A stretch of 64,000 bases of DNA, taken from assembly GCA_019359445.1 (NCBI GenBank), contig JAHHHJ010000005.1:186001-250000 (forward strand). The letters are read 5' to 3'. Made by a program: the position numbers and the translations under genes. Positions within the stretch are counted from its first letter, which is position 1, and each line of letters begins with the position of its first letter. The stretch comes from Kastovskya adunca ATA6-11-RM4. GTDB taxonomy: Bacteria > Cyanobacteriota > Cyanobacteriia > Cyanobacteriales > Coleofasciculaceae. Shown in pieces: positions 36,521 through 45,416 of this stretch. Under the pieces are notes generated by a model, which was not told where the DNA came from, did no database searches, and worked only from the letters and a program-made list of their open reading frames with translations.

Positions 36521-36555
36521 AACGTCATCAGTTTAACGAGAGGCCAAGATTAGGC

Positions 36556-38256
36556 GTGAGTCAGTATCAACTCATTTCTCCTAGTGAGATACGCGAACAG
36601 AAACTGCGGAGCTATGACTCTGAAGCGATCGCGAAGTATTACCGCAACCGTCCCTGGTTAGTCATCCGACGCACTTTTACTGTTCTTTGGTTCTTTATCA
36701 GATTTGTCTTAGGCTTAAAGTTGGATGAATGGTTCAACCGAGCTGAAGAAAACAAGTATAAACGCGCTGTTCAACTGCGGCAGATGCTCATCCGCCTTGG
36801 CCCCACCTTTATCAAAGTTGGTCAAGCCCTCTCTACACGCCCGGACTTGATTCGCAAAGACTTTTTAGACGAGCTAATTAAGCTACAAGACCAGCTACCA
36901 CCATTTTCTAGTGCCCTTGCTCTATCGATTATTGAAGCGGAACTAGGGCAATCTATCGGACAACTGTTTCGTCAGATCTCGCCCCAACCTGTTGCGGCGG
37001 CTAGCCTTGGTCAGGTTTACAAAGCCGTCTTGCACACGGGTGAAGAAGTAGCGGTGAAAGTGCAGCGACCAAACTTGCTGCCGACTATCACTCTAGACCT
37101 GTATTTGATGCGTTGGGCAGCAAGCTGGCTTGCTCCTTGGCTTCCCCTCAATTTAGGGCATGATTTGACCTTGATTGTCGATGAATTTGGCATCAAGTTA
37201 TTTGAGGAAATTGACTACGTCAACGAAGGGCGCAACGCCGAAAAGTTTGGCAATAACTTCCGCGATGACCCGACAGTAAAAGTCCCTGCAATCTACTGGC
37301 GCTACAGTAGTATTCGCGTTCTGACACTAGAGTGGATTAATGGCTACAAACTAAATGATGTTGCTGGCATTTTGGCGGCGGGTTTGGATATAGACACCAT
37401 TATTGAAACGGGTGTTACGGCTGGTTTACGTCAGCTTTTGGAGTTTGGCTTTTTTCATGCTGACCCTCATCCAGGTAATTTGTTTGCCACTCCCGATGGT
37501 CGGATGGCTTACATCGACTTCGGTATGATGGATCAGCTTGAACAGTACACAAAAGAAACTCTGGCAGGTTCCATTGTTCACCTGATCAACCAAGATTACC
37601 GTCACCTGGCAGAAGACTTTGTTAAGCTCGGCTTTCTTACCCCAAATACAGACATATACCCGATTATCCCTGCCCTAGAAGCAGTTTTAGGGGATGCGAT
37701 GGGCGAAAGTGTGGCTAATTTCAACTTGAAGACGATTACCGATCACTTCTCGGAGTTGATGTATGATTATCCATTCCGGGTTCCAGCAAAGTTTGCCCTG
37801 ATTATCCGTTCCTTAATTACCCAAGAAGGTTTGGCACTAAGCCTCAATCCCAACTTCAAAATTGTGGAAGTTGCCTATCCTTATGTAGCACGACGCTTAC
37901 TGACAGGGGAATCACCCGAAATGCGTCGGCGTCTGATTGAAGTGCTATTTAAAGATGACAGATTTCAGTGGATGCGCCTGGAAAATATGCTGGCGATCGC
38001 TCGTTCTGACGGCAGCTTCGATCTCTTACCCACGGCTCAACTTGCCTTGCAGTATCTCCTCTCTGAAGAAGGGCAATTTCTACGGCGTCAATTACTGCTA
38101 GCCCTAACGGAAGATGACCGTTTGCATACGGCTGAAGTGGAACGCCTCTGGAACTTGGTAAAGGATGATTTGAAACCGGGACGCCTGTTTAATGTTGCTC
38201 TCGGATCACTAGCAGGAATCTCCACGGAAGGAGTTGCAGCTTTGATCGGCAAGTAA
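36556..38256 (+). CDS. ABC1/UbiB-family atypical kinase
   Basis: A 566-aa member of the ABC1K family (AarF, UbiB, plastid ABC1Ks). Seen: the KxGQ-type motif PTFIKVGQALSTRPD (about residue 95), the Ala-rich loop PVAAASLGQVYKAVL, the ATP-binding Lys in VAVKVQRP, then ADPHPGNLF and YIDFGMMDQ. The C-terminus has a hydrophobic stretch. In cyanobacteria and plastids these proteins act on prenylquinone and tocopherol metabolism or photosystem repair, mostly by genetic evidence. The GTG start follows the structured leader region, and the spacing (about 40 nt) suits leader-mediated control. Confidence 0.9.
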   Translation: MSQYQLISPSEIREQKLRSYDSEAIAKYYRNRPWLVIRRTFTVLWFFIRFVLGLKLDEWFNRAEENKYKRAVQLRQMLIRLGPTFIKVGQALSTRPDLIRKDFLDELIKLQDQLPPFSSALALSIIEAELGQSIGQLFRQISPQPVAAASLGQVYKAVLHTGEEVAVKVQRPNLLPTITLDLYLMRWAASWLAPWLPLNLGHDLTLIVDEFGIKLFEEIDYVNEGRNAEKFGNNFRDDPTVKVPAIYWRYSSIRVLTLEWINGYKLNDVAGILAAGLDIDTIIETGVTAGLRQLLEFGFFHADPHPGNLFATPDGRMAYIDFGMMDQLEQYTKETLAGSIVHLINQDYRHLAEDFVKLGFLTPNTDIYPIIPALEAVLGDAMGESVANFNLKTITDHFSELMYDYPFRVPAKFALIIRSLITQEGLALSLNPNFKIVEVAYPYVARRLLTGESPEMRRRLIEVLFKDDRFQWMRLENMLAIARSDGSFDLLPTAQLALQYLLSEEGQFLRRQLLLALTEDDRLHTAEVERLWNLVKDDLKPGRLFNVALGSLAGISTEGVAALIGK

Positions 38257-38367
38257 GGGTACTCTCGTCGTAGTTGCCTACTTAATACAAAGCACGCTAG
38301 GACAATATTGAATTGCACTTAGCAATGTAAAATCTGCCCATATCCCAAACAACATTAGGAGTGCTTT

Positions 38368-38739
38368 GTGTTTACCTTTCCAGAACCGCCTTATTTTTTG
38401 CTTGTTGTTGGTTTGTTTTTTGGACTTGCTTCTGGTGTAGCCTTTGAAGCCACTCTCAAACAACAAGTGCAGGAATGGGTAAAAAGTCGCTCGACACGTA
38501 CCCTGGCTCAAATGCAGGGAGTTCAGTTACTGGTGCCATTTGTAGGAATAGTGCTGGGAATTTCTATCTTCCTAGTGGCTGGCTTAGAGATTTTTGGATT
38601 CCCTATGTGGCTGTCTTATGCTCTCTCCTTGCCGATGACCATTTTAATCGCCGTCTTGGTTTGGTCACAACTCGGTCAGCTTCTACTACAGCTAGAGCAG
38701 GGAGGCTCAAAAGCCCTCGATTTAGATAGCTTTAACTAG
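38368..38739 (+). CDS. Small conserved membrane protein
   Basis: A 123-aa protein with three hydrophobic segments (about 8-27, 52-75, 80-103) and a basic loop containing TLKQQVQEWVKSRSTR. GTG start after AGGAGTGCT. It is 110 nt downstream of the ABC1 kinase on the same strand. Function unknown. Confidence 0.6.
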   Translation: MFTFPEPPYFLLVVGLFFGLASGVAFEATLKQQVQEWVKSRSTRTLAQMQGVQLLVPFVGIVLGISIFLVAGLEIFGFPMWLSYALSLPMTILIAVLVWSQLGQLLLQLEQGGSKALDLDSFN

Positions 38740-38919
38740 CCTTGAGGAAAAACTCTGAACACTTCGGAAAGTCCCCTTTGGTTAAGGGGACTGCGACCAC
38801 TTGGAGAAATCGAAGCTAGCTTTTCTATGCAGTGATTCTAAGGGCGATCTGTTTTGCGATCGCACTGAACGTTACAGAATCACCTTAAGTAGGATTACGG
38901 TTTCGACCGAGCAGACCTG

Positions 38920-39093
38920 CTAAGAATTTTGAGCCGCGATCACGTAAGACGCTGAATCCTGAACTCTCTCGTCCCCAGTCCAGTTTGCGGTGAGGGCAAG
39001 CACCAACAATCCTTGAAGCAATCCCCCAAAAATCAACGCCGAAAACAGCATCAAATTTTTCTTAAACCGTCTAGATTGTGCAGACTGAATCAT
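38920..39093 (-). CDS. Small single-helix membrane protein (57 aa)
   Basis: A 57-codon frame with ATG at 39093 after a strong CAGGAGGGC ribosome site. The protein has a basic N-terminus (QSARRFKKN-like) and one hydrophobic helix (LMLFSALIFGGLLQGLLVLA), then a polar tail, a layout typical of small cyanobacterial membrane subunits. No family recognised. Good start signal and composition are the reasons to call it. Confidence 0.5.
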   Translation of the reverse strand: MIQSAQSRRFKKNLMLFSALIFGGLLQGLLVLALTANWTGDERVQDSASYVIAAQNS

Positions 39094-39207
39094 CGAGCTT
39101 GCCCTCCTGTTTTGCTATCTGCTAGATCGAGGTGTTAACGTCTTGACATGCGTATAATCACTTAATCTAATCAGATTAGCGCCCAATAAGACAATTGAAT
39201 AGTTAAG

Positions 39208-39254
39208 TTTAGTTGAGAGTTGATGGCATATCTAGCAATCAACCCTCAACTAAA
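39208..39254 (-). terminator. Long hairpin downstream of the lipoprotein gene
   Basis: TTTAGTTGAGAGTTGAT at 39208-39224 pairs with 39238-39254 over 17 bases with a single mismatch, leaving a 13-nt loop. On the minus strand it begins about 20 nt past the lipoprotein stop. A T run is lacking, so it may be a stabilising or processing hairpin rather than a classical terminator. Confidence 0.5.
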
Positions 39255-39273
39255 GTAGCAATCTTAGTTTCTA

Positions 39274-39807
39274 CTACTCAGTGGCTTGCCAGTGGATATA
39301 GGGGCGAGAAGCAGATATGCCCTTATACAAGACTTCGGTATAGCCATCCGACCAACCGACATCCGTGCGGAAACGAACCTTGCCATTGCCAAATTGGAAA
39401 TTGTAGGCGCGGAATTGGTCAGATTTTGCCTGACCGATACAAGAAGCGTACTCGCTGCGTAACGGAGCTTCGTATTCTAAGCGTTTTGGCTGATTCACTA
39501 CTAACTTAGCGCTTTGAGAGGCGATCGCCTGCGTATCGGCGACAACAGTGTGATCGGCACCCCCTTCAAATCCCTGAACGAACATCCAAAGTCCAACGGT
39601 GTCGGGACAAGTCCCCGCCTGACGTTCCACGTCAAACTTAATATTGGGCTGCCTTTGTGCTTGAGCGAGAGGGTCTGTTTGCGTCTGGACAGCACCCACC
39701 GCTTCAGAAGGCGATGGTTGTATGCGGCTTTGAGCATTGGGAGTGTTTGTACAGCCGATCAGAGAAAGGGTGAAAAGAGCGGTCATCAACAAGGAATTAC
39801 GTTTCAT
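39274..39807 (-). CDS. Putative lipoprotein, conserved hypothetical
   Basis: A 177-aa exported protein. The leader LLMTALFTLSLIGC is a lipobox. The mature part has two Cys besides the lipid Cys (CPDTVGLWMF, CIGQAKSDQF), possibly a disulfide, and strand-rich sequence (YNFQFGNGKVRFRTDVG). I do not recognise the family. Alone on its strand. Confidence 0.65.
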   Translation of the reverse strand: MKRNSLLMTALFTLSLIGCTNTPNAQSRIQPSPSEAVGAVQTQTDPLAQAQRQPNIKFDVERQAGTCPDTVGLWMFVQGFEGGADHTVVADTQAIASQSAKLVVNQPKRLEYEAPLRSEYASCIGQAKSDQFRAYNFQFGNGKVRFRTDVGWSDGYTEVLYKGISASRPYIHWQATE

Positions 39808-40092
39808 GGAGCGTTTAAGCGGTTAAATCTAAGGCTGACGAATTTTGAATGAGGCACTATCGACGAGTAGATGATTACTGATAGGCGCTAAGGTTTCAGC
39901 GATCAAAGGGAAAGCAAAACAGAGCATAACAATTGAGCCACAAAGATTTTTAACTTCATTGCATGGCGATTAACGAGATTGAGATGATGTTCGTTATTTG
40001 AAGTCAGGAACAATGAATCACAAACTGTCACCAGCGAATAATGAGTGACCAATAACCAAGAACTAAAAGTGAAGGTTGCCTAAGAAAGGTGA

Positions 40093-40860
40093 GGATCTGG
40101 CAATGATCTGATCATTGGGACTCTTGATAGCGATGAAATTTTTGGATTTGCTGGCGATGATGGTTTGTTTGCTCTTAATGGCGACGACTTCGTCTCTGGT
40201 GGCGATGGGGTTGACATCATTATCGGTGGCGGTGGAAATGACAAACTTAATGGTGATAACGGCAACGACTTAATCTTTGGTGACTCTCAATTATTTGGTG
40301 AGGGCGGGAACGACACTATAAACGGTGACAACGGTAATGATGTCCTCAACGGCGATGAGGGGAATGACATCCTTAATGGTGGTAATGGTAATGATGTCCT
40401 CAACGGCGATGAGGGGAATGACATCCTCAATGGTGGTAATGGTAATGATGTCCTCAACGGCGATGAGGGGAATGACATCCTCAATGATGGTAATGGTAAT
40501 GGTGTCCTCACTGGTGGCAACGGTAACGACTTAGCCGATGGTGAGGAAGGGGATGACCACCTCAGTGACGGGAATGGCAACGATATACTCTTTGGTAGCC
40601 TTGGGAATGACACCCTTCTCGGTGAAGCGGGAGCAGATGTACTCGTTGGTAGTGAAGATGACGATGTTCTTTCTGGTGGCGATGGGGATGATGCGCTGAT
40701 TGGTGTTGACCCCTTTGTCCCTGCTTTTGGATTTGGCGCAGGTGAGATTGACATCCTAACTGGTGGTCAGGGGAGTGATATATTCTTCCTTGGTGACAAT
40801 GGAACCATACTAGATATTGAAAGGTTTGGGTTAAAGCATCATTTGCCGCCACCTCTTTAA
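40093..40860 (+). CDS. RTX (hemolysin-type calcium-binding) repeat protein, start missing
   Basis: An acidic protein of about 255 codons built almost wholly of GGxGxDxLx nonapeptides forming a Ca2+-binding parallel beta-roll. The repeat pattern ([16 protein letters not shown]) starts immediately after a TGA at 40090-40092, and no ATG or GTG start lies in frame; only ATT and a TTG at 40165 exist. This suggests that the N-terminus is lost or joined by a frameshift. A 54-bp unit recurs three times almost perfectly at 40333-40494. RTX proteins are usually exported by type I secretion; the C-terminal signal is unclear here. Not near a secretion gene. Confidence 0.6.
   Translation, partial: GSGNDLIIGTLDSDEIFGFAGDDGLFALNGDDFVSGGDGVDIIIGGGGNDKLNGDNGNDLIFGDSQLFGEGGNDTINGDNGNDVLNGDEGNDILNGGNGNDVLNGDEGNDILNGGNGNDVLNGDEGNDILNDGNGNGVLTGGNGNDLADGEEGDDHLSDGNGNDILFGSLGNDTLLGEAGADVLVGSEDDDVLSGGDGDDALIGVDPFVPAFGFGAGEIDILTGGQGSDIFFLGDNGTILDIERFGLKHHLPPPL
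40333..40494 (+). repeat. 54-bp minisatellite, three near-identical units
   Basis: Units at 40333-40386, 40387-40440 and 40441-40494 differ at only a few positions. Each codes for 18 residues of the RTX roll. Copy number could vary by slippage. Confidence 0.85.
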
Positions 40861-40863
40861 TGA

Positions 40864-41460
40864 TCAGACTAAGCCAGAACGGAGAGCAACAACCGCCGCC
40901 TGTACTCGGTCATCCACAGAAAGTTTATTCATAATCCCGCGCACATGGGTCTTGACTGTATTGGGGCTGAGGTAAAGGGCTGAGGCGATTCCTGGATTGC
41001 TGTAACCTTCTACGATCAGCTTCAATACTTCCATTTCTCTTTTTGACAAAGTGATGATTGTTCCACTCGGTGAAGGTGGTGATAGATGCTCAATCACTTT
41101 CCGGGCAGTTTGCGGATCGAGGTAGGCAGCCCCTTCACCCGCCGCAGCGATCGCATTCAGCAAGCGATCGACACTTGCTCCTTTAATACAATACGCATCT
41201 GCCCCACTAGACAGTGCTGCAATAATTTCTTGTTCTGTGGTGTGAGATGTCAGCATCACGACTCTCCCCTGTTTGAGCGTTAGGGTCATTGCACTAGTAT
41301 CTAAGCCGATTTTTACGTTGAGGTAACCCGTGCGTCCTTCGGTGATAAAGTTCTGCTGTTGAGCGCGATCGCGCTGATGTTCTGAAAACTTTTCTGTAGA
41401 TCCCTCTAAAGAATTAAAAGCTGGGTAAGTGCCTTTCTTGATCCGCCATAGCGTCATCAA
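40864..41460 (-). CDS. LuxR/NarL-type transcription regulator with degenerate receiver
   Basis: A 198-aa regulator with a C-terminal LuxR helix-turn-helix (LSKREMEVLKLIVEGYSNPGIA...SPNTVKTHVRGIMNKL). The N-terminal part keeps the receiver-like region VVMLTSHT and ADAYCIKG, including the conserved Thr/Ser and Lys, but the segment before it (TGYLNVKIGLDTSAMTLTL) lacks the usual hhhhD phosphorylation site and the acidic pocket. The first 45 residues are not receiver-like. It is probably phosphorylation-independent or a decayed receiver. Convergent with the RTX gene. Confidence 0.75.
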   Translation of the reverse strand: MMTLWRIKKGTYPAFNSLEGSTEKFSEHQRDRAQQQNFITEGRTGYLNVKIGLDTSAMTLTLKQGRVVMLTSHTTEQEIIAALSSGADAYCIKGASVDRLLNAIAAAGEGAAYLDPQTARKVIEHLSPPSPSGTIITLSKREMEVLKLIVEGYSNPGIASALYLSPNTVKTHVRGIMNKLSVDDRVQAAVVALRSGLV

Positions 41461-41579
41461 AAGCCGGAATATGTAAAGGAATGTAACAATATTGCTGTCA
41501 TACTGGCTTAATGGCTTGACAGTGAGATTGAAAGCCGATAATCTTCATTACATACCCGGGTAGAACAACTGATAGTTAT

Positions 41580-41927
41580 ATGCAAGACAAGCAAAAGGTT
41601 ACGCTGTATCTTCCTCCAGGACTTCATCGTCAGCTCAAAATTCGAGCAGCCGTTGATTTAGACTCAATGTCATCAATGGTTGAAAGAGCAATTGTTTTCT
41701 ATCTGACTCATCCAGAATTGGTTGATGAAGTAGAAAGCCAGGGTAAAACGCATCAAGTTTATACTTGTCCCGAGTGTTCTAGCCCTGTGGTATTGAAGGA
41801 TGGAGAAATGGCTTCCCTGGAAAATCAGCCGGGTGTCTTGGCTGAAGAACTTCCAGTCGAAAAAGTGCGAGAAGAAGTGAGTTACCGTACAGGCTCGCAG
41901 GGTGAAGAAAAATTAGTTCCCTGTTAA
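41580..41927 (+). CDS. Ribbon-helix-helix protein with zinc-ribbon-like segment
   Basis: A 115-aa protein. The first 45 residues (VTLYLPPGLHRQLKIRAAVDLDSMSSMVERAI) form a probable ribbon-helix-helix DNA-binding domain. The middle contains CPECSSPV, half of a zinc-ribbon knuckle; another Cys occurs only at the very end. Probably a small DNA-binding regulator. Upstream of ycf46 by about 90 nt on the same strand. Confidence 0.6.
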   Translation: MQDKQKVTLYLPPGLHRQLKIRAAVDLDSMSSMVERAIVFYLTHPELVDEVESQGKTHQVYTCPECSSPVVLKDGEMASLENQPGVLAEELPVEKVREEVSYRTGSQGEEKLVPC

Positions 41928-42014
41928 AGCTCAAGTCGCGAGAACCCAATAAATTGCACGCTTTTAGACATCTAATTTGACAGTGATGCGCCGTCTCTAA
42001 CTAGGTCGATAGTC

Positions 42015-43523
42015 ATGCAAGAAGAGATCTATACTCTGATTCAAGCTCAATATCCTCTCATCTACCTCGTTACTTCCGAGGAAGAGCGGACAGAGAAGGC
42101 GATCGCACAGATTGCTCACAAGTCTCAACAAAGACGTGTGTATGTATGGACTGTCACCCACGGAATTGTTGAGTATGGTCAACCCCGACATACTACGCAA
42201 CACAACACTGTCTCGCCTGAAGCAGCAATTGAATGGGTCGTCCGGCAACGCGAGCCTGGGATCTTTATATTCAAAGATTTACACCCTTTCATCGACTCAC
42301 CAGCAACAACTCGGTGGTTAAGGGATGCGATCGCTAGTTTCAAGGGCACGTCCAAGGTGATGATTCTCATGTCACCCGTGCAACAGGTTCCTATCGAACT
42401 GGAAAAAGAAGTTGTCGTTCTCGACTATCCTTTACCCGATTTAGCGGAGTTAAACCAGGTTCTAGACCATCAGCTAGAGCAAACCAAATCTCGCCGTACA
42501 ACAACGGAAACGAGAGAGAAGCTGCTCAAAGCTACCTTGGGTTTGACCAGAGATGAAGCAGAAAAAGTCTACCGGAAAGCCTACGTTACTGCTAAACGTC
42601 TCACAGAATCAGAAGTCGATATTATTCTTTCTGAAAAAAAGCAGCTCATCCGCCGCAATGGAATCTTAGAATTTATTGAAGAAGATGAGACCCTGGAAGC
42701 AGTTGGCGGTTCAGAAGACCTCAAAAACTGGCTGAAGCAACGCTCCAACTCTTTTACAGAAAGAGCAAGGGAATATGGCTTACCCCAGCCGAAAGGGATG
42801 CTGATTCTTGGGGTTCCGGGGTGTGGTAAGTCGTTAATTGCCAAAACCACGGCTCGTCTTTGGGGTTTGCCACTGCTACGCCTAGATATGGGACGAGTTT
42901 ACGATGGCTCAATGGTGGGTCGTTCGGAAGCCAATCTCCGCAATGCGCTAAAAACGGCAGAATCCATTTCGCCAACAATTCTCTTCATTGATGAGCTAGA
43001 CAAAGCCTTTGCTGGTACTTCCGGTTCGGCTGACTCAGATGGTGGCACCTCTAGCCGGATTTTTGGCTCGTTCTTGACTTGGATGCAGGAAAAGACTTCC
43101 CCTGTGTTCGTGATGGCAACGGCAAACCGTGTGGAACGTCTCCCAGGAGAATTCTTACGCAAAGGTCGTTTTGACGAAATCTTCTTTGTCGATTTACCGA
43201 ATGCAGAAGAACGTCAGCAAATTTTCAAAATTCATCTAGGAAAGCGGCGTCGAGATATTGCCCGTTTTGATATAGAGCAGTTAGCAAAAGTGTCCGATGG
43301 TTTTTCCGGTGCAGAAATTGAGCAAGCCATAATCGCTGCAATGTATGAAGCGTTTGCTCAAGACCGAGAATTCACTCAACTGGACATTATTGCGGCAATC
43401 AAAGCGACTCTACCGCTTTCCAAGACCATGACTGAGCAGGTAACAGCCCTAAGGGATTGGGCGAGACAGCGAGCGCGACCTGCCTCAGGCTTCGTTGCTG
43501 AATATCAGCGACTGGAGTTCTAA
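42015..43523 (+). CDS. ycf46: AAA-ATPase, Ycf46-like
   Basis: A 502-aa AAA+ protein related to plastid Ycf46. The N-terminal 240 residues are a family-specific domain; the AAA module follows with Walker A LGVPGCGKSLIAKT (about residue 258), Walker B TILFIDELDKAF (about 318) and an arginine finger region RKGRFDE. Ycf46 has been tied to CO2 use and photosynthesis regulation in Synechocystis. Its ATG start has no exceptional site. ycf35 follows about 145 nt downstream on the same strand. Confidence 0.85.
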   Translation: MQEEIYTLIQAQYPLIYLVTSEEERTEKAIAQIAHKSQQRRVYVWTVTHGIVEYGQPRHTTQHNTVSPEAAIEWVVRQREPGIFIFKDLHPFIDSPATTRWLRDAIASFKGTSKVMILMSPVQQVPIELEKEVVVLDYPLPDLAELNQVLDHQLEQTKSRRTTTETREKLLKATLGLTRDEAEKVYRKAYVTAKRLTESEVDIILSEKKQLIRRNGILEFIEEDETLEAVGGSEDLKNWLKQRSNSFTERAREYGLPQPKGMLILGVPGCGKSLIAKTTARLWGLPLLRLDMGRVYDGSMVGRSEANLRNALKTAESISPTILFIDELDKAFAGTSGSADSDGGTSSRIFGSFLTWMQEKTSPVFVMATANRVERLPGEFLRKGRFDEIFFVDLPNAEERQQIFKIHLGKRRRDIARFDIEQLAKVSDGFSGAEIEQAIIAAMYEAFAQDREFTQLDIIAAIKATLPLSKTMTEQVTALRDWARQRARPASGFVAEYQRLEF

Positions 43524-43667
43524 AAAGCTTTCTCCTGCTTCCCAACAGGAGTAAAGGCTAGCAACTTGCTAGCAGTTTCACTAAAAGCCGCACTCATCAA
43601 GCGGCTAACGCACAAGACAAAAGCTAACGTTGTCGTTTCTCTTCTAACTCTACTGGAGGAAATCCAA

Positions 43668-44018
43668 ATGTCTCACTTTAGCACTCTCCGTACCAAAATC
43701 ACCGATGCCGAAATCTTGAAGGCTTCTCTCCGTGATCTGGGTATCTCTGTTAAGACGGAAGCCGATGTTCGCGGCTACAACGGTCAGCGTGTTCGCGCCG
43801 ATCTCGTTGCGGTTTTGGAAGGTGAGTATGATCTCGGCTGGTCTCGCAATGGCGATGGTTCCTTTGACTTGATTGCTGACTTGTGGGGTGTTGCTAAGAA
43901 GCACAACCAAACTGAGCTGATCAACTCGATCAACCAGAAGTATGCAGTTAACAAGACTTTGTCTGAGGTTAAGCAACGCGGTTTGCAAAATGCCAACGTC
44001 AAGTTGGTTCTGCAATAG
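43668..44018 (+). CDS. ycf35: Ycf35-like DUF1257 protein
   Basis: A 116-aa protein beginning MSHFSTLRTKITDAEILKAS, the hallmark of Ycf35/DUF1257 (also in red-algal plastid genomes). The frame extends further upstream, but GGAGGAAATCC just before this ATG decides the start. Its function is unknown. Two hairpin terminators follow, so it ends a transcript that may include ycf46. Confidence 0.9.
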   Translation: MSHFSTLRTKITDAEILKASLRDLGISVKTEADVRGYNGQRVRADLVAVLEGEYDLGWSRNGDGSFDLIADLWGVAKKHNQTELINSINQKYAVNKTLSEVKQRGLQNANVKLVLQ

Positions 44019-44044
44019 TAGTCTGTTTAGGCGTTCCCAAGCTC

Positions 44045-44080
44045 ACGGGTTGACCAATAATTGAGGTTAGCCCGTTTTTT
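44045..44080 (+). terminator. Intrinsic terminator of ycf35
   Basis: An 11-bp stem with two G-T wobbles pairs 44045-44055 with 44065-44075, followed by six T residues. Confidence 0.85.
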
Positions 44081-44098
44081 GCACCAACTAAAAAGATA

Positions 44099-44134
44099 AG
44101 ACCCAGTGGCTGATGCCTGCTGGGTCTATTTTTT
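44099..44134. terminator. Bidirectional terminator
   Basis: AGACCCAG at 44099-44106 pairs with CTGGGTCT at 44120-44127; T-rich on the plus strand after it, and A-rich before it, so it can end both ycf35 and the convergent DAHP synthase gene. Confidence 0.75.
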
Positions 44135-44166
44135 GGAAGCTTTTTCTTCTCTATCTAAAAACTTAA

Positions 44167-45225
44167 CTAAGCCAGTGCAGCTTCTGGTTGTGGCCAGCGC
44201 TCAATGGCTTTACCAATCACGGAAAGTTCTTTAACCAATCGGTCAAAACGCTCAGGAGTCAGGGACTGTGGCCCATCAGACAAGGCTTTCGCTGGGTTGG
44301 GATGAACTTCAATCATGAGAGAGTCAGTTCCGGCGGCGATCGCTGCCATAGCCATTGCTGGGACATATTCTGCCCGTCCAGTACCGTGGCTAGGGTCGAT
44401 CATGATTGGCAAGTGAGTTAGCGATCGCAACACAGGCAACACCGATAGATCCAGCGTGTTCCGCGCGTACTGCCGATCGAACGTTCGGATGCCCCGTTCG
44501 CACAAAATTACATTTGGGTTGCCCGCAGCCAGAATATACTCAGCCGCCATCAACCACTCTTCAATTGTCGCTGACATGCCACGCTTAAGCAGCACGGGCT
44601 TGGGTTGTGCCCCTACCTTCTTCAGCAACGAGAAGTTATGCATATTACGTGCTCCTACTTGCAGCACATCCGCAAATTCTCCCACCTTCTCCATATCAGC
44701 GGTATCCATCACTTCAGTGATGATCCCTAGACCTGTTGCTTCCCGTGCGGCGGCAAGTAAACCTAAAGCACTTTCTCCGTGTCCTTGGAATGCGTAGGGA
44801 GATGTCCGAGGTTTGTAGGCTCCACCGCGCAAGAACTGAGCTCCTGCTGCCTTCACGCGGCGAGCTGTTTCGACAATCATTTCCTCATTTTCTACCGAAC
44901 AAGGGCCAGCAACAATCACCACGGGGTGGTTTTCACCAATATGAACCAATCCACCGGGGGTAGAAACTACAACAGTGCTGCCTTCCCCATGACGGTACTC
45001 ACGGCTAGCACGCTTGAAGGGTTGCTCAACCCGCAGTACTTGCTCAATCCAAGGACTAACTTCTTGAATTTGCAGCGGGTCTAAATCAACCGTGTCACCG
45101 ACTAGCCCCAAAACAACCTTGTGTTTCCCGACGATTTTCTCAGGAATCAGACCCCATTCGCCGAGTTCCTGGGCAACGCGAGTAACCTCGGCTTCCGGGG
45201 AACCCGCTTTCATTACTACAATCAT
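44167..45225 (-). CDS. aroF: 3-deoxy-7-phosphoheptulonate synthase (DAHP synthase)
   Basis: A 352-aa enzyme of the Bacillus-type (class I beta) DAHP synthases, first step of the shikimate pathway: PEP plus erythrose 4-phosphate to DAHP. The N-terminal 90 residues form a ferredoxin-like regulatory domain. The core contains [35 protein letters not shown] and [10 protein letters not shown], with the metal-binding Cys, His, Glu and Asp positions in place. Length is normal. No other aro gene is adjacent. It probably shares a terminator with ycf35. Confidence 0.92.
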   Translation of the reverse strand: MIVVMKAGSPEAEVTRVAQELGEWGLIPEKIVGKHKVVLGLVGDTVDLDPLQIQEVSPWIEQVLRVEQPFKRASREYRHGEGSTVVVSTPGGLVHIGENHPVVIVAGPCSVENEEMIVETARRVKAAGAQFLRGGAYKPRTSPYAFQGHGESALGLLAAAREATGLGIITEVMDTADMEKVGEFADVLQVGARNMHNFSLLKKVGAQPKPVLLKRGMSATIEEWLMAAEYILAAGNPNVILCERGIRTFDRQYARNTLDLSVLPVLRSLTHLPIMIDPSHGTGRAEYVPAMAMAAIAAGTDSLMIEVHPNPAKALSDGPQSLTPERFDRLVKELSVIGKAIERWPQPEAALA

Positions 45226-45416
45226 GTTTTAAATTTCCTGCCAAATTACTGGTGTACTTAACTTGAATAGCTAAACAAAGATCAACACAATATTGAAACC
45301 CACCTCACCTGGCTTAATTGCCAGCTTGACGAGGATTTACGAATAATTACATAGCTACGTTTTATTATGCTCACTTATGACTCTAAATCAAGTTAAGGGA
45401 GCTGTTCGCTATTTTG

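Noticed and set aside
40333-40494. Regular repeats that might suggest a CRISPR array
   Set aside because: Units are contiguous, without unique spacers, and code for RTX nonapeptides.
40287-40754. 155-codon minus-strand frame rich in Ser and Pro
   Set aside because: Antisense of the RTX repeats; its repetitive composition comes from the repeat DNA.
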